From: Chlorops oryzae
Lineage: Eukaryota; Arthropoda; Insecta; Diptera; Chloropidae
Assembly (NCBI GenBank): GCA_020466095.1
Contig: CM035808.1
Span: 27,116,151-27,180,150 of the forward strand
Direction of reading: 5' to 3'
Length of the DNA: 64,000 bases
This document shows positions 46,725-60,100 of the stretch, in pieces (position 1 is the first letter of the stretch; each line of letters begins with the position of its first letter). The translations under genes and the position numbers were made by a program. The notes below the pieces were generated by a model. It was not told where the DNA came from and ran no database searches. It saw nothing but the letters and a program-made list of their open reading frames with translations.

Positions 46725-48499
46725 ACTTCAGAAACTGTCTGTCCATGTTCATGTTCGAATCATTAGAAACTTCAAATATGCAATTAAAACAGTTTGTTTA
46801 ATGCTCCCTGCGATAACATTGAATCCTACAATTTGATCTTTATATGCCCATTAAAATCCCTTTTAATGTTTATTTATTTAAGGAACTTCGAAAGGGCAAA
46901 CACTGATAAATTTCAATTTGGTTGAATTAACATTTAAGGGCTCAGTTTTACTTCTCGTCATTCATGTCATCGGCAATCATCATTGCGTGAGAGCTTAAAT
47001 TCTATTCTGTAATAAAAATTAGTGCCAACAAATATTTAACGACCGAACACATCAGTAAAACAATACATCAAATACTGGTGGCAGTATAAAAGTTGTTAAG
47101 ACTTTATGTCGCCGCAATTGCTGATGAAATAAGATTTTCATTGCGAATTATTTCATTTGAATATTAAATGAAAGTATCGTGCAAGTTCCTTTATTGTGAC
47201 ATGTGAAGAATATCTTTTCTATGGCAAATGTTTATAAGTATGTCAACGAATTACTAAGAATTTAAGAAAGAAAGAAATTTCATCACTGGCAGTGACTTCA
47301 TCATTTCTAAATAGAAGAGTCTTACATGAGACTGATAATAATTTTGTGCATAATAAAATAAAATGCCACTTTGAAGTGCTTTGAGATAATTTGAAATGGA
47401 TTTCTTCCAGAAAATCGGAAAGTTTTCGAGTCCTCATTCCGTGGGAGTTGACTTTAAACAGTTTGAGATGAAAAACACTGCAATAAATGGAATCATCATT
47501 GCATGTTAAGCTCCTTTGATCCTCGGTCTTTGTCTTGGGGCAGGCTGCCATTCCAAGAAAGGTTCAAACATTATTCAATCTTTATTGGCATTTTTTCTTA
47601 AAGACTGGCAATCAAAACAAATTCAATTGTTCAAGAGTCAATTGGCATTTACATAAAGCAATAATTCGCGCATATGTTCGACTGCGAAATGCTCCGAATG
47701 AACCCCAACGAACGTAATCAATTGAGAGAAACGGTTACTGTGTCAGCATCGTTAAAATTATTTTCGCAGAATTTATTGTCCCGACATAAAATGTTTCGTT
47801 CGCAGGAACACTGGAAACAGACACCGTTGTGTGCGTCACATCATTAGGCCAGAAAGGAGGACCGGATGAAAGTAGTCATTTGGCAGCTGGAGGCACAATA
47901 AATGCGTAGTCGATAAACTTCAAAATTACCCCCAACAGATGCACACGCAACCGCCCTTTTGACGTTGCTGTCCCTCACATTAACGCGCCTGCAACGGATT
48001 CAGCGTTGCCATAATTTGTAGCTCAATAGCCCTCCAAAACGGATGCAGCCGGAGCGCACAAATGTTCATGCGTGGAGCGTTATTGTACTCTTCAGTAATG
48101 CGACTGAATAGTTCATTTTCTGGGGGTAATTAAATTACAAACATTTCTAAGCAAATTCGTCTAAGTATGGGCTTTAAGGATGCTTGGTTCGGGAACGAAT
48201 TGATGTTTTAATTGAAAATGAAAATTATAAGGGATCTTCGGATCTAGTTTCAATAATCAGTTCAACTGAATTATTTGAAAGGTGATTATGGTTTCAAACA
48301 GCTTTTCATTGATGCACACCAGTGCCCTATAATTCCGTTTTAATAGCTATTAAACAAGAGTTTTTCATCATCAAGTGCGGTTATCACAGGTCAAAACTAC
48401 TCATAGCTTTCAATAGTGCTGAACATATTCTTTGAAATACCTTAGATCAAATGGAATGCTTTGATGCTTAAATATGGGGCATTTCCTACCAAGTTAGAT
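46725..48499. other. Intergenic, no supported gene
   Basis: No gene or RNA signal. Frames near 47243-47551 are unsupported. Confidence 0.45.
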
Positions 48500-48692
48500 C
48501 TTGAACGAATTCCCGGGGAATTTACTTTTCCCGAGACTGAAAATCTACATTTTTAAATATATAGGGTATAGAAAATTACGGGTATGGGTCAAATACACAC
48601 TCCTCATCAAATTTTTTCCGCCAAATATTTAAGAAAGAATAAGATTAATACCGGGAAAAGTAAATTCCCCAGGGATATTCAGAATCGGGCTG
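48500..48692. mobile_element. MITE-like inverted repeat, CCCGGGGAATTTACTTTTCCC family
   Basis: TTCCCGGGGAATTTACTTTT at about 48509 pairs with AAAAGTAAATTCCCCAGGGA at about 48656. The right end continues as CAGAATCGGGCTG, the inverted equivalent of the start of 45760-45988, so both belong to one family. The left terminus is eroded. Confidence 0.6.
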
Positions 48693-51235
48693 TATATTCT
48701 GTTCGGATAAATTTCCAGTCGAAGTGAAAGTGTACACCAATTTTTGTATTATTAATTTTTAAAATCTAAGTATTTTGAATTGAAACCTTATGCCTTAACC
48801 AGCAGATTTGTTTACATTTTTCCCTCGAAATGTTTTTAACAAAGAGATCGAAAGAATTGATGGACTTAATATAATTTTACACTGTTGTACAGAGTTTTGA
48901 TGGATCTTTTGAAAATAATGGAACTTCTATTTTAATTTGATCTAAGTATGATCCTTTGTCGTCGGAACTAAAAATTAAAGCTGCCAGTTTTCTAGTTGAT
49001 TTATCCCCTGAATGACTTAAAATAATTCCAAAAAATTTTCCTAAAGATTTCTTCCGCCTAAGCCTGCTCGAAAAACCAGAAATTTCGTTTAATTTACGGG
49101 AACGAGCAACAGTTCCAATAACTTTCAGCTGCCACATAATTCGCTTCAATAGTTTCCAACCCTTTTAAACCAATATCGCGTGACCCAAAAACGAAGTACC
49201 TACGATTTCATGGCTACATGGCAAGACACGCAGCTAAGCTTCCTTTGCAGCAGTCAATTGATTTATAATAATTTCCTGAAAGCGCCATCATTACGGAGAT
49301 CATCCGTATGGGCTCTGACAGCGTTAAGGGGACGAAAAACAGGAATTATTATGAAGTACATAAATAAGTAGGTAAGTAAGAATGCCTTGGGATGGAAAGT
49401 AGAACTACATGCTTGCCAGTGTCTCTGGCAAAAAGCCACGTTCCGTCAATTTGTTGACAGCATTCTATACGCTCGAATGTATAAGCCAACTTTTTCACAT
49501 TAGCACCTTAAATGGGATCAGAGCTTATCAAAAAGATAATGAGATATTATGAGGTAGTCTACACAGTTTTCCCTCTTTCTTCTTACTTCGGAATGAAATT
49601 TGTAAGCCCGTTGGAATGGCACATATCCCATAGTTTATATTTACTTCTAGTTGAGGGACTCTTAAAGTTCGCGAGTTTCCAACAAAAGTTTCGTTGCGAA
49701 CTAAGGCGGAATTATGTGCATGAGTTTTGTTGCACGCCCAGAAGTTGTTTGCGGAAACTGCTGCGTTCCATGTGAAGCGAATTTAAATTTTGGAGCGGTT
49801 CATTCCTCCTACTCAGTTTTGAATAGTTTCGTGCACCGAAACTGACGGGAAAGCTCATGAAGTGATAAGCATGCTAGAAATTAGTTTTCGTCATTTTTGA
49901 GACCACATAAATTTGGTTATATAAGCCAGTTCAACGGATCTAGCTAAGCAGAAATTTCTTACAATATCACTGATTCATTTGCGCCCGAAATTCGTAACTA
50001 ATTGACGAGAATTCGATTTCGAGTCGCGTTAGATACTTTCATCGGTTTTGATTCTTGCTTGCTGTCAATCAACGTTAAACTCCACTTTTGGGTATTCACC
50101 AAAAGCCTTTGCAAGTGTCTCAACAAAACATTGAAGAGCTTGCAATTTCCTGAAATTTGATTAACTCGCTGGTGGCATTCAGAATTCAAATGAAACGTTG
50201 AGCCATTTGACTTTAACAGCAAAACTTCACTAAGCCTGAAAGATGCAAATAGCAAACGAGATACGTGATCAATTCCTTTCAAATGGTTTGAATTTGTAAA
50301 TAGTTATAATCCCCCTGAAGAGATTCCTTCAGGATGCTGCATTGTAAATGATCGCGATTAATTACCAAAGAGTTCATTCCATGTATAGATGTCAGTTCTA
50401 CCAAACACTTCCCAGAAATATTCTCAATATTGCTGTTAAGTTGTTTTGGCTTATTTGTATATGACCTTTTAAAACATGTTGTTTTGTAACGAAAAATTGA
50501 ATTTTTCCCGTGTTTATGGTTTCATAACATTTGAGAAACTGGCTTTGTGGCTCTGTTGCTTCAATTGTTAAGCATGCGCCTCTTTAATAAAAAGGAATAT
50601 AATATTATCCCGAAGAGTATTAAAGACTTCTTTTGGCCTCTTGAAGGTATTAATTGAGTCGAGTTTTTTAAGCAAAAAAAATCTCAAACGTGAACACGTT
50701 TGGGGCAACCGCAGCAAAGCTTATCTCACGATGTGCTGTCCATGACACTTCAAAACGTAAAAACCACATTCTACACGTACACATGATACTTCCACAACGA
50801 TCATCTAAAATCATTTTAAATTGTGATTCAAAGTGCACGATTCGCTTAGTGGCTGCGACATGTCCTTTCCTGGTGCCCGACTGAAAATATGTTCCACACA
50901 ACCGGACATGATAACAGTATTCTGGCAACGTCATCCTTGGGAAGCCTGCACTTTTCTTCTTTTTTTTTTTAAGTAAAACTGGTGAAAAATTTAAAGTGAA
51001 AGTAATGTACATATATGTAGGTAGGTATGTAATAGCCAAAGCTATGAAGTCAGTATATCCTCAGAACCCGTTCTTTGTGTCAGCTTGGCATGGATAAAGA
51101 CTTATTTGAGTTATATAAAGTCCTTTTAAGGTAGAAAAATAGCAATTGCACAAAGACTCCAAAACACACGTGCTATAAGGGCTGCGAACTTTTGCATGTC
51201 CTTCTTCTTACTAATTAACTACTCAAGAGAACATG
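48693..51235. other. Intergenic, no supported gene
   Basis: AT-rich; overlapping frames on both strands near 50668-51039 have no supporting features. Confidence 0.45.
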
Positions 51236-51243
51236 ATAGTTAG

Positions 51244-51787
51244 TAGTGTTGCAACGAATGCCAATTTTTTTAGCATTCGTTAATGCCAATACGAATGCAA
51301 ATTTACAGTTTTTACTTTATAACGTGGCTAAGTGAGTTTTTATAGCTTCTCAGTGCTGATAGACGTAAAATTGTTTGAGTACCACCTAGAAGTGTGGAAG
51401 CCAAGAGGAACTTTCCTTATTCGGAAACATTTCTAATAGGAAATTAATTAACTTCTCAGTTTGGGAACGTCTGCTCAAAAGATTGAATACTATTTATGTT
51501 TAAGTCTGTAAATAATTGCATGATTGTAATCCCCGCAGGATACAAAATCTTCTGTCCTATTGATATGGGGATTAAGGAAATGGTGCGGGATTGGACTGGT
51601 TAAAGACTAGTTAAAGCCTGGTTAAAGACTGGTTAAAGTTAAAGGCTGGTTAAAGACTGGTTAAAAACTGATTAAGTTGAGTTGAGTTCTCTCCTGATCA
51701 TAATCGCAAAATATTCGCCAACTTTTGCGAATGCGAATTTCATAAATAGTCGAATATTCGCGAGTGCGAGCATTCAGTGCAACACTG
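51244..51787. mobile_element. hAT-type non-autonomous element, near-perfect 8-bp TSD
   Basis: Ends TAGTGTTGCAACGAATG and, inverted, CAGTGTTGCACTGAATG. ATAGTTAG at 51236-51243 and GTAGTTAG at 51788-51795 match in 7 of 8 positions. YAGTGTTGC is a common hAT terminus. Subterminal arms repeat GAATGCGAA/TATTCG, and the centre has a short tandem array (51594-51671). No transposase frame. Confidence 0.8.
51594..51671. repeat. GACTGGTTAAA tandem repeat
   Basis: About seven units of GACTGGTTAAA with small variants (AGACTAGTTAA, GGCTGGTTAA), inside the hAT-type element. Confidence 0.85.
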
Positions 51788-51795
51788 GTAGTTAG

Positions 51796-53279
51796 TTTCA
51801 TAGCGTTCAATGACATCAAAGACAATATTCTGCAATGGTTAGGGGTGTTAATGATTCGCGTGCCCTCCCATTTTACTATTCAGAACTATTCGGCTTTTAC
51901 ATAGCTATTTATTCCCATAATTATTGATTTTCAAGTCAAGTGATTTACATACCGATATTTATTTCAAAACCACTCCTTATTTAAATGATATTCAGGCATG
52001 CTATAGAAATCGAATCCTAATAAAAAAAAATTCGAGTTCTGAGTTTGAGTTTAAAATTTAAAATTTTAGAAACTTCAGTGAAATTATTTAAATAAAAATA
52101 TATGAAAAAGCGCGATTGCATTACGTGGAGTGCTTTTGTTATCAATGTTGCCGCATCGAAGCAATATGTATTATAATGAAGGGGAAATTGGTGCCATACG
52201 TGTCATAACTCGTCATATCGTAATCGTGCACACACACACCCAGTCACACACATTCTAACAACATGCCCAGGAAAAGGATGCACCTAGAAGCCATGCAAAC
52301 ACCTTTTATAATATCTGCCTTTATGATATCGCTGGCTATTTGTGTTTGCCTCGTTCTTTATTATTCTATAGACACTTCCTGCACCCATAAACAAACCACA
52401 TCAAAGCATTTTGACGAATACATATACATTTTTTTTTTTATCATATTGCCGCCAAAAGTCTGTGTGTGTTGGTACCTTTACTGTTATGGCACGACAGGTG
52501 CTGCCTGAATTATGGGACTTTTACGGTGAGTGCTTTCTGTCAAGACATATTGCAGCTGCATTGCGTTTACATGGCCGCTGCAAGCATTTTAATTATTTTT
52601 CCCTTTTATTCCACTCTAATGAGCGTGATAAATTTCAAAAGTCCCACATCCATGCGAAAGTGAGAGAAGCCTGCGTGCAAACAAAAATTTAAAAAAATGC
52701 AATTTTTCCTAGTCATTAGAATGGGTCTGTGTTCATTATTTCAATGAGATTTTGCTTTGGAGTAGTTTTTTGCTTTCTTACCAACGTGCGAAGTAGATTC
52801 ATATAAAAAAAAATATATATACATACATATACACATTTATATCATTTCACATTATTATTTAAATTTTTTTTCATGTTTAGAAGGTCAAATAATCATTTAT
52901 TTAATATATGATTAAAAAAAAAAATTACTTTAAGGCTTAAGAACAAAATTTTTTGAAACATCTAGCCATTTCACTATAGAAAACTTCCCTTATTGTTCTT
53001 AAGCGTGTTGAAATTCCTTCTAAGCCTTTTTGTAAGCACATAAAAAGCTTCGATGAAAATATTTTTGAATTTAATCTTCGAGCGCATGTTGGAATGTGTG
53101 CGTGTGTGTGTTTCACAATCATCCTTTTCATAAATTTCATCAAAAAAGGAACGGTAAAAGAACTTACGCCCAATAGATCGTAAAATAAATTCCCTTGACA
53201 AAGGACTCCCGAGAGCGCCTTTCCAATCGAAAATGTTTATCAATGCGTGCATGAGGAAATCCATCGCTCAAATCCTGCG
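51796..53279. other. Intergenic, no supported gene
   Basis: AT-rich with a short CA-rich tract near 52229-52250. Frames around 52263-52692 overlap each other in three phases and lack support. Confidence 0.45.
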
Positions 53280-54087
53280 AAAACCAAGTAAGATAGCTAA
53301 AGTCGGCCAAGCTCGACTTTGATATACCTAGCGCCCCGAAAATATTGACGCCCAACGTTTTGCCTTTCCGTGGGGAAGTTACAAAAAATCTGTATTTATG
53401 GGCGTGGCGGTAGGTGGACCACATTAGCCTTTTACTAAACCTTTCATTTTGCTTGGTCAACCAATTTTTTTTGGATTTGAAGCCTATACGCTCTTTACTT
53501 CGGAAGATACGAAAAATCTTCATTTGTGGGCGTGTCAGTAGGCGGAAATCGTTAATTTTCACATAGGATCGTTTTTTGGGGCTCAAGATACCTGTGTGCC
53601 ACGTTTTGACGTGATTGGTCCAGCCGTTTGGACAGAGATTCGACCACTGATGGACGAACGGACGGAAAGACGAACTGACAGACGAACTGACAGACAGACA
53701 GACGGACGGACAGAGGGACGGAGAGACAGACAGACGGACTGAAAGACAGAAGGATTGACAGACGGACTGACAGATGGACTGACAGACGGACTGACAGACG
53801 GACTGACAGACGGACTGACAGACGGACGGACAAACGGACAGACAAACGGACAGACAAACGGAAGGACAAACGGAAGGACAGACGGAAAACAGACGGATGG
53901 ACAGACGGACGGAACAGACGGAGGACAGACGGACGGAAGGACAGATGGACATATCTAAATCGATTCTGTTCTCGATTCTGATCAAGATAAATGTATATAT
54001 TTGTCTATATCTGCGGAGCTAAAGTCTTCCTGTTACAAGATCCTCACAAAACAAATATACCTACTCTGCTTGCTCTGGGTATTAAAA
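53280..54087 (+). mobile_element. mini-me / Helentron-like element with large GGAC/AGAC array
   Basis: Starts near AAACCAAGTAAGATAGC, followed by GTCGGCCAAGCTCGACTTTG. It has two units of the TTTGTGGGCGTG repeat (about 53394 and 53523) that are tandemly amplified in the element at 6301. It continues with ATACCTGTGTGCCACGTTTT and ATTGGTCCAGCCGTTTGGAC, a GGAC/AGAC/TGAC array of about 310 bp, and a 3' hairpin-like end ATACCTACTC...GGGTATTAAAAG. No coding capacity; the 273-codon minus-strand frame is the microsatellite read through. Confidence 0.78.
53640..53950. repeat. (GGAC/AGAC/TGAC)n microsatellite, ~310 bp
   Basis: Almost uninterrupted tetranucleotides of the form NGAC with local higher-order units such as GACAGACGGACT. 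This is the expanded form of the array at 7258-7326. Confidence 0.95.
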
Positions 54088-56954
54088 GCAAAATAAAAAG
54101 AAAAATGTATTTTAATAAAAGCATATGGAAAAATAGAAATTTTACAAATAGCAACTGTTTCTATTTTCTTTTCTTTCCTGCTGTTTGGATTTCTCATTTC
54201 GAATAAACAAAAAACTTTGAATAGAATTTCCACTTGTATTCCTCAGGATCAAATCGTTTTTTCGTTTGGTTGCACTGGCAATTCGGGATATTTTAAAGTA
54301 AAAGATATGCTCGTAAGCAGTTAAGACACCGTTAACCATGTTGAAAGTTACCCTTTAAAGGAAATAGAGAAAACAGCGATGGCTGAAAACCATTGAGATA
54401 GTGAGTTCAAGGACACCAAAGGTTTCATTCTCATATCGGTTTGTTTGTTTCTTTTTTTTTTACCTATTCCTAATGCTTTGAATTTTGTGTATTTCTTACA
54501 ATGATTCCTGCGGTCAATTTGTGCTCAATTAAGTAAAATGGAGTACACTTGGACCAATCCGTGGGTGACTTTTTCGCATTTTCAATATTCGATGTATGAG
54601 AATCGAAAAAACTTTGCGTAAAGAAGACGGTTGACCGCAAACTGTGGCTCTTTGAGGGAACGGTGACTTCAATATGTAGTTGAATGCACTGACTTGTATA
54701 TTTGTGACTAGATTAGGTGTGCTCGGAGAGCAGTCATATAATGTGCAAGACATTGTGCGCGTATAAAAATAAGCCACTTGAAGCACTAAAACGTTTGGTT
54801 TATGACTGTTATGTGATGGCGAAACATTGTCATTACAGTTAATAACTATTTACACAGCATCATGCAATTAAATTTAAAGTTTACTGAAGGGTTTCAACAT
54901 TAAAATATAAGGGTGGCATATAATTTTTTCATGGTGGTTGCGTATCTTTTCTATAAATCGGAATGCATACCACTTGAGTGCAAGTGAGTGTAGTTAATTG
55001 AAATATTTTTGAGCAATCTCGGATAATAAAAATCCGGAAGGGTCTTCGAAAAGGATGTTGTATTTTTTTCACACATGCCGTATAAACGAAGTAAATATTT
55101 TATATCTATCTGACAGTCCGCAATGTATTCGTATTCTCCTTGAATCTAAGTTAGACTTTGTGATGCATTAATAACACCACAAACTCATGTGACTCACTTA
55201 AGGGAGCAAAGTAAGATAATAAACGTTCATAATTTATGGCATTTTAATTTATGTCTCAAGAACGTGCAATGAAAATGTTGGTATCCTTAACATATTCCTT
55301 TTACCATTTTCAAAAGGCATAGAAGCTTCATAGCCGTAAAATATACAAATTTTTACTGAGCATTTTAAATTTCGCTCTTTGGATACAACTTTGGAGTGTC
55401 TACGCCACTTTTGTCAGAGATTTATGTATGGAAATGAGGACATTTCAACGCCAGGTGCTTCCGAAGAAGTTTTTACGGTTCGTTAATTACTAACACATTT
55501 ATTTATTTTCATTTAAAAGGATATTAGTCCTTTAAAAAAGCTCTTGAAAAAAAAACTCATATGAATTGTTTATTAATTTCAAAATTATTTCAATCATATT
55601 TTCAGGTGAATTAAAGTTTTTTCATCAGTTAAAAACGATTTTATAATGTCTTAAGTTCTAAAAGTTGAATTTTGAATGTGAATAAACGAGAGAATCAACT
55701 ATTTATGCCCAAAAAAGAAAAAATATATCCACTGAAACACTTGTTCTCATGTTCTAATTAAAACTGTCGCGCTTTTCTTCCCATTCAAGTGCGACCAAGT
55801 CAGGACTTGGCTGTTTTCATATATTCAGAGGCAATTACACAAAAAGGTGTTACTCGTTTCTTTATCTCACGTCACGTCTGCCGAAGAGCATAAAAGTCCT
55901 TCAGCAATGAAAGAAAATCAAAATAGAACGAAAATTTCCACATGAGGAAAGTAGCTTCCTTATGAATTTTTTGTTTTTTCACGCACGTCGATAGTTGTTT
56001 TTCTTTTGTCTTCGGAGCACATAGCGAAAGTGTCTCCGAACGAGAGACGTTCATGTCGTAAGTCAGTTTACGAACTTTGTGAAAACACTATTCATAATAG
56101 AGTGTTTTTACACGGTGTTTTCCACCTCTGTGTGTTTGTGTGTGTGCTCTTTCGCTTCCGGTGGATTATTAAAAAAATGATAATGCCTCGGAATATTTGG
56201 CATTTCAAGTTAAGAGCACAGTTTTTAAGTACGTTGAAATTGTAGCTTTTCAAAGGAAAGGAAGTTTGGTAAATAATTTTATTTATTGTAAAATAATCCC
56301 GACATTCACGGAGCATCTTCATTGAATCGTCATACTTTCAACAAAAACGAAAACACTGAAATATAAAGGTCCTTGGTTCTTTTATTCTAACCCGTTGTAT
56401 GCAACTAAAACTTTCTCGTAGTTTGTAGCCACACTAAGCCGGATATTGTTTTTCGGATAGCGGAATGTTTTTAATTAAATTTTTAATAGATAAAGTTTTC
56501 TAAAAAACAAAAACCAAAATAAATTGGTGGCTTTCCATGCTTAAAATTTAAAAACAGATGGTGCTAAATGAAATTTCTTTTATTCATAAAAGATTTGAAG
56601 TGATTTAATTGAAGATCTTGATAAGCTCTACTTTAATTTCCTAAAATGTTTCTCATCCAAGATTTTGGCATTTAATTCACCAAAATTAAATTCAAAGAAA
56701 ATTATAGACACTATAGTTTCAATTGCAAAAAATTGGCGCACTGAACTATAACAACTTCTCTTTCCGTTTTCTTAAATACTCGAAGCCGATTTAAAGGACA
56801 TCATAATTAAGATTATTTAAAAAAAATTTTTGTTTTTGTGCATTCAAAAACCTAATGGAACATGTTATGCACAAATGCATTTCTCGCAATTACTCTGCAA
56901 GAACAATGAACGTTTTGTAAATATTTTGTTACTTATTTCTTCAAGTGCTTTGAC
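54088..56954. other. Intergenic, no supported gene
   Basis: AT-rich and without recognised features apart from homopolymer tracts. Confidence 0.45.
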
Positions 56955-57125
56955 GGCCTCTGTGCCGTAGTTGGTTGAGATGCCAACCTGCGAAGCGAGA
57001 GGCTCTAGGTTCAACTCCCAGCTGAGGTCGTGGATGTTTGTGTCGTCTTTTCTGTGTCTGCTTTTCTTTGTTTCCACATTATTCGTGGTAACACAACGGG
57101 CCCTTGTGAGGCACCAATATATACC
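56955..57125 (+). mobile_element. tRNA-derived SINE (clearest copy)
   Basis: The head CCTCTGTGCCGTAGTTGGTT provides the A-box region. GAAGCGAGAGGCTCT and B-box AGGTTCAACTCCCAG follow at tRNA spacing. The body GTCGTGGATGTTTGTGTCG leads into the tail GTGGTAACACAACGGGCCC. Internal polymerase III boxes suggest it was transcribed from its own promoter. The family also includes 16308, 19375 and 36695. Confidence 0.8.
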
Positions 57126-60100
57126 ACCCTTAATGGTGGAATGGTTAAAGTAATTGCGAAGGAAGTTGAGAGCTCATTCCTTTGGAGAAATCAGAGGTGA
57201 GTTTTCGATGACAGGCGGACTTGTCATAATAGATAAAAGACGTTCCATTTTCGTCGGAAAAAGTGCGCTATGAATTTCAGTCAATCGTGAACAGCTGTTT
57301 ACGATTTAGATCGGCCAAAGAATGGACATGTTCATTGATTTTGTGAAGTAAGATGAATTGGTGCTACCAATTCAAATGCATACCTGTGAGTCTAATTACT
57401 TGTAAGTATCGTCTCTAGCGTCTTAGGTAGAACCCTTAAATCAAGTTTATTAACTTGAAAGTCAAAAAGACGATATGCAGCAGACTGAATGATAGCCATG
57501 GTAAAAGCTAATGAATTGCATTTAAATATTCAGACGATTGCCATGCTTCATAGTTTGAATAAATATTATTTTAATCAAACCATCGTTTGTCCATCTTATG
57601 CGAGAATTTGAAATGCTAATATGCGAAGTCATCAAACGGCGAGAAGCGTAAGGACAATGGATTCGACAATTGAAAATGTGAAAGTATAACAACAAGTACT
57701 CTAGGGATGTCAATTTGTTTTTGACTCATCGAGCTTAGGGATTCAAAATGATAGGAATATTTACATAAAAAAATTAAATTGATATTCCAATGGACCAAAA
57801 ACAAAAAACCGATATCTTTTAAAGTTACTCTCAAACATGTCAAAAAATACAAATGTTCACTTTTTTCTGCTTAGTTAGTTCTCGAAATAGTAAGAGACGG
57901 GACAATGCCCTTTCACGTCGGATACTCATAAATTTTATGCGAGGAAAGAACAGTGAGTTTCATAAAATTATTACCTGATTAAGTTGGCCCCGCTAACAAG
58001 ATGTCATCGTGAAGCTTTTCATTTTCAAGAACATGCTTTCGCATCGAAGAGATTTACTTAAACGCATTTTTCGTGTCTCGAGAATTTATTATCCTGACAT
58101 GAATGAGAAATCACTTCAGAAATCGCATGGTGAGTTGCGTGACTTATCATAAATTATTGTCTCGCTTTCCGTTGAATCATAAAAATGCGACAAGAACTCC
58201 TTTCCCATTTGAATAAATTTCATCATTTTTAGTAAGAAAAAAAGGAAAAAAATAAAAAAATATTCTCACAAATAGAACAAGAAAGCCTTTTATCTTAACA
58301 CGAGAAACGAAAATATGCTTGGAATGTAGTGGCACTTGCGAAATGTGGAAACTCAAAAGTTGAGAAATAAATTTTATGATTTTATGCACGATCTTTGGAG
58401 AATTTTTGCAAATCTAAGAAGGACATGCCTTTTTTTATTCCTTTATCAGTACGGGTGCTTTATCACGGATTTTTTAAAATAAATTAGGAAATAATAGTGA
58501 AGGGATTGAAGGACTACTGAATGCGGACTCACGACGATAAATAGAATCTCAGATTAATAATGGTGTGCTGTAGTGGGTAGGTTCGTTGGAGCGTATGAGA
58601 AACGTAGATTCGTGTTAAATGTTGTATGAAAAAAAATTACGTATACGACAGCATTCCCATATTTCTCGATTTAATACTATGGTATATGCCAGCGGCTTGA
58701 TGGTTCTTCATCTTTTTAACACATAATTAAGTACTAGAATGCTCAATTTTGCTACACGAACCGAATAAGGGAAGAGATCTACCTGAAAATTGTGATTAAA
58801 ACGTATTTCAACAAAAAAAAAAGACCATCCTGATTTTCGTCGGAAGGGCACTTCCTTTTACTCGCACACATACAAAGTATCTTTCATTAATCTTCTTTCA
58901 ACCTCATTTCGGTCTATTCTTGCTTGCTGCACTGTAAATTGGCCACATAATCCTCTTCGAATTCGCTCGTTGCTTGCAACTAAAATGAACCGCGACATGC
59001 ACTTTTGAACAGGAGCGAACGTGCAATGCGCTTGAGCTAAACGAATTTTCATAATAAATTTCAGAAAAACAAGAGGAACGATATGCAAAAACTGGATTAC
59101 ACGCCTCATAAGAAGTACTTAGTATTGGTGGGGTATGGGGGTTAACCAGCCACAGGAAAAAGGACATTGCGTATGAATTGTGCTTAAAATGTAATCTACA
59201 ATCGCAGTGATTTCTGCTTCGCGCCAGAATATATATAAGAAAATTTACCCACAAGGATAAGGTTTTCTTTTTCAAGAGCTTACTAATAGCTTTAAATATT
59301 CAAACTTTTTCCTTTATATGGCTTCCATAAAAATTGTTCAAATATTTGTATCAAATATTTTCAAAGCAATGTTGCTATGCCACAAGCATTGCAAACGAAA
59401 GTTTCTCCCAATCATGCGAAAATCAAAAATTGATTCATTCTTTCTGAGCCGTTAGAGGAAATTTGTGTTGCCAGATTTTAAAATATAAATTTTCTTACAG
59501 AAATTTGAAAAGTTCGAAAATATTGCACATGTTACGGCAATGTTTCATCCAATAAATAGCTTCTATAAATTTCATAATAGTTGTTCGGTTGTACTATATG
59601 TATCAATATTTCTGTAAGAAATGGCTTTCAAACTGCAAGTTATGCTTTCTCTGCACGTGTTTCCTTTCAGAATGACACGTTTGCATACAAATAATTTTAA
59701 AGCTGTACATACAGGCGATTAAGTAAGTGAGCAATTTAGCTACATCTTCATGTTACGATATGTCAAAACTTGTCATTTTATGTACACTCGAAACATGTCT
59801 CTGCTGAACAAGCCAAGCGCAATTTCGGGGATGAGATTTTGAATATTTTCGTGTAGTAAGCCAAAATAAATCAGAGCAAAGTCAACATGTTTGTCTTCGT
59901 TAGAAGTGATACAATTCAAACAAGCTGACGCTTAGGAAAATACATACATTTAAGGATAAGGCATCATTTTCACCGAAATTTATTTAAGGCAACCGCTTTG
60001 AGTAAGAGGAAGAGGAACATTTTTTCCTGCTCCCAAGAGAGAATCTAAACTTGAGGATATTGCAACTAATTTGGTGCTAATGGATTTGGTTGATCTCCAT

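Noticed and set aside
53164..53985. 273-codon minus-strand frame rich in CPSVCLSVRLS
   Set aside because: It is the NGAC microsatellite read in a frame without stops; tetranucleotide arrays give this automatically.
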